This document shows, piece after piece, positions 5,968 through 7,251 of a DNA stretch of 7,251 bases. Below the pieces are notes generated by a model. It was not told the origin of the DNA and ran no database searches. It was given only the letters and a program-made list of their open reading frames with translations. The position numbers and the translations under genes are program-made. This stretch comes from CANCDA01 sp043757205. Its GTDB lineage: Bacteria; Pseudomonadota; Gammaproteobacteria; Burkholderiales; Burkholderiaceae_C. Location of the stretch: positions 1 through 7,251 of the forward strand of contig JAYVPU010000129.1 of assembly GCA_043757205.1 (NCBI GenBank). Direction: 5' to 3'. Position 1 is the stretch's first letter, and each line of letters starts with the position of its first letter.

Positions 5968-7251
5968 CCCGTGATCGCTTTGACCAGGCGCTGGGCGCAA
6001 GCCTTGGCCTGCCGTGCGTCGCGCGCCTCCACCATCACGCGCACAACCGGCTCGGTGCCGCTGGCACGGATGAGCAGTCGTCCGCTGTCGCCCAGTTCCG
6101 CCTCAACGGCTTTGATCTCGTCCGCGAGTCTGGCGTTGGTCTTCCAATCCTGACCTGGTTGCAAACGCACGTTGATCAGGGTTTGAGGGAACAGCGTTAC
6201 ATCGACCAGCAACTCCGCCAAAGATTTCTTGCTGCTCACGCAAGCCTGTAGCACTTGCAAGGCGCTGATCAGGCCGTCACCCGTACTGTGCTTGTCCAGC
6301 GCCAGCAAATGCCCTGAGCCTTCGCCGCCGAGAATCCAACGATTTTTCTCCAACTCCTCCAACACATAACGGTCGCCTACCTTGGCGCGCACGAACTTCA
6401 CGCCTCTGTCTTTGAGGGCCACTTCAATCGCCATATTGGTCATGAGTGTGCCGACCACGCCCTCTATGGCATCGAGCCACTCGCCGCCGGGACGTGAAAT
6501 GCTTTCAAGGCGTGCCATCACCATCAGGTAAAGCAGTTCATCACCGTTATAGAGTCGCCCCGCATCATCCACCATGAGCAAGCGATCGGCGTCCCCATCC
6601 AGCGACACGCCAAAGTCTGCTCGGTGAAGCTTGACCGCGTCCACCAAAGCCTGGGGGTGCGTTGCACCCACGTTGTCGTTGATGTTCAGACCATCGGGTG
6701 AGCAGGCAATGGGCACCACCTCGGCCCCAAGTTCATGGAATACCATGGGCGCGATTTGATACGCCGCGCCATTGGCACCGTCCACCACGATGCGCAAGCC
6801 TTTGAGCGTGAGGGCAGTAGGAAAGGTGCTCTTGCAAAACTCAATGTAGCGACCCGCAGCATCGTCCAGCCGACGCGTCCTGCCCAAGTGAGCAGAGTCA
6901 ACCCACACCGGGGCATCTTCAAGGACGTTTTCTACTTCTTCTTCCCAAGCATCAGACAATTTGGCACCCTGCGCGTTGAAAAATTTGATGCCGTTGTCGG
7001 GAAAGGCATTGTGGCTGGCGCTGATCACCACACCCAAAGAAGCACGCTGTGCACGTGTCAGGTAAGCCACGCCGGGCGTGGGCAGTGGCCCGAGTAAAAC
7101 AACATCAACCCCGGCCGAGTTAAAGCCGGATTCCAACGCGCTTTCCAGCATGTAGCCCGAAATGCGGGTGTCTTTGCCAATCAGCACCGTGGGCCGCGCT
7201 TCGGTGCGCTTCAAAACTCGCCCGACCGCGTGGGCAAGTCGCAGCACAAAA
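5964..7251 (-). CDS. glmM: Phosphoglucosamine mutase GlmM, N-terminus beyond window edge
   Basis: The frame is open from the right edge to a TAG at 5964-5966, giving about 428 residues. The family length is near 445, so only about 20 N-terminal residues (including the usual FGTDGIRG segment) lie outside. The enzyme converts glucosamine-6-phosphate to glucosamine-1-phosphate on the route to UDP-GlcNAc, for peptidoglycan and lipopolysaccharide. Counting from the Val codon at 7247 as residue 1, the phosphoserine loop is VVISASHN (73-80, catalytic Ser78), the magnesium site is LDGDADR (216-222), the sugar-specificity loop is GGEGSGH (307-313), and the C-terminal phosphate-binding loop is RASGTEPVVRVMVEA (394-408). 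All are intact. SASHN together with GGEGSGH distinguishes it from phosphomannomutases. It converges on the aquaporin gene with overlapping stop codons. It is a housekeeping gene and not obviously part of the phosphate or arsenic units. Confidence 0.96.
   Translation of the reverse strand, partial: FVLRLAHAVGRVLKRTEARPTVLIGKDTRISGYMLESALESGFNSAGVDVVLLGPLPTPGVAYLTRAQRASLGVVISASHNAFPDNGIKFFNAQGAKLSDAWEEEVENVLEDAPVWVDSAHLGRTRRLDDAAGRYIEFCKSTFPTALTLKGLRIVVDGANGAAYQIAPMVFHELGAEVVPIACSPDGLNINDNVGATHPQALVDAVKLHRADFGVSLDGDADRLLMVDDAGRLYNGDELLYLMVMARLESISRPGGEWLDAIEGVVGTLMTNMAIEVALKDRGVKFVRAKVGDRYVLEELEKNRWILGGEGSGHLLALDKHSTGDGLISALQVLQACVSSKKSLAELLVDVTLFPQTLINVRLQPGQDWKTNARLADEIKAVEAELGDSGRLLIRASGTEPVVRVMVEARDARQAKACAQRLVKAITG

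Noticed and set aside
1..7251. Defence system, phage remnant or transposon.
   Set aside because: All genes are assigned to metabolic families, and there are no integrase, transposase, terminal repeats or tRNA attachment site.

Overview
The window looks like the chromosome of a betaproteobacterium of the order Burkholderiales, most likely Comamonadaceae (Rhodoferax/Polaromonas/Limnohabitans-like). The grounds are the protein sequences, especially GlmM and PhoX, a moderately high GC content, and a small AT-rich palindromic repeat of a type I recall as dispersed in Comamonadaceae genomes. Genus-level placement is an inference. Coding density is very high: six genes and one intergenic region longer than 100 bp. 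I found no rRNA, tRNA, CRISPR array, insertion sequence or transposase.

Left part (1-4640, minus strand): one compact four-gene unit, read right to left. It comprises phoX (Tat-exported alkaline phosphatase), olsB (ornithine-lipid N-acyltransferase), a calcineurin-type metallophosphoesterase resembling the phospholipase PlcP, and a GT4 glycosyltransferase cut by the left window edge. phoX and olsB are 50 bp apart. The last three genes are joined by 1-4 base stop/start overlaps. Read together, this is a phosphate-starvation cassette. PhoX would scavenge phosphate from organic esters outside the cytoplasm. The PlcP-like enzyme would strip phosphate head groups from membrane phospholipids, leaving diacylglycerol. 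The glycosyltransferase would turn that diacylglycerol into a glycolipid, and OlsB would start synthesis of phosphorus-free ornithine lipid.

Centre (4641-4774): a 134-bp divergent intergenic region. On the phoX strand it carries four Pho-box-like 7-mers at an exact 11-bp period (4727-4688), plus a strong phoX ribosome binding site.

Right part: transcribed away from phoX is an overlapping pair, a thioredoxin-type arsenate reductase (arsC) and an aquaporin-family channel of the AqpS kind. Together they would reduce arsenate that leaks in through phosphate transporters and release the arsenite. The aquaporin gene contains an AT-rich in-frame segment with a palindrome that looks like an absorbed intergenic repeat. 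The aquaporin stop codon overlaps the stop codon of glmM (phosphoglucosamine mutase, minus strand, start beyond the right edge).

The overall theme is phosphate limitation: scavenging, lipid replacement and protection against the phosphate analogue arsenate, apparently arranged around one shared control region.
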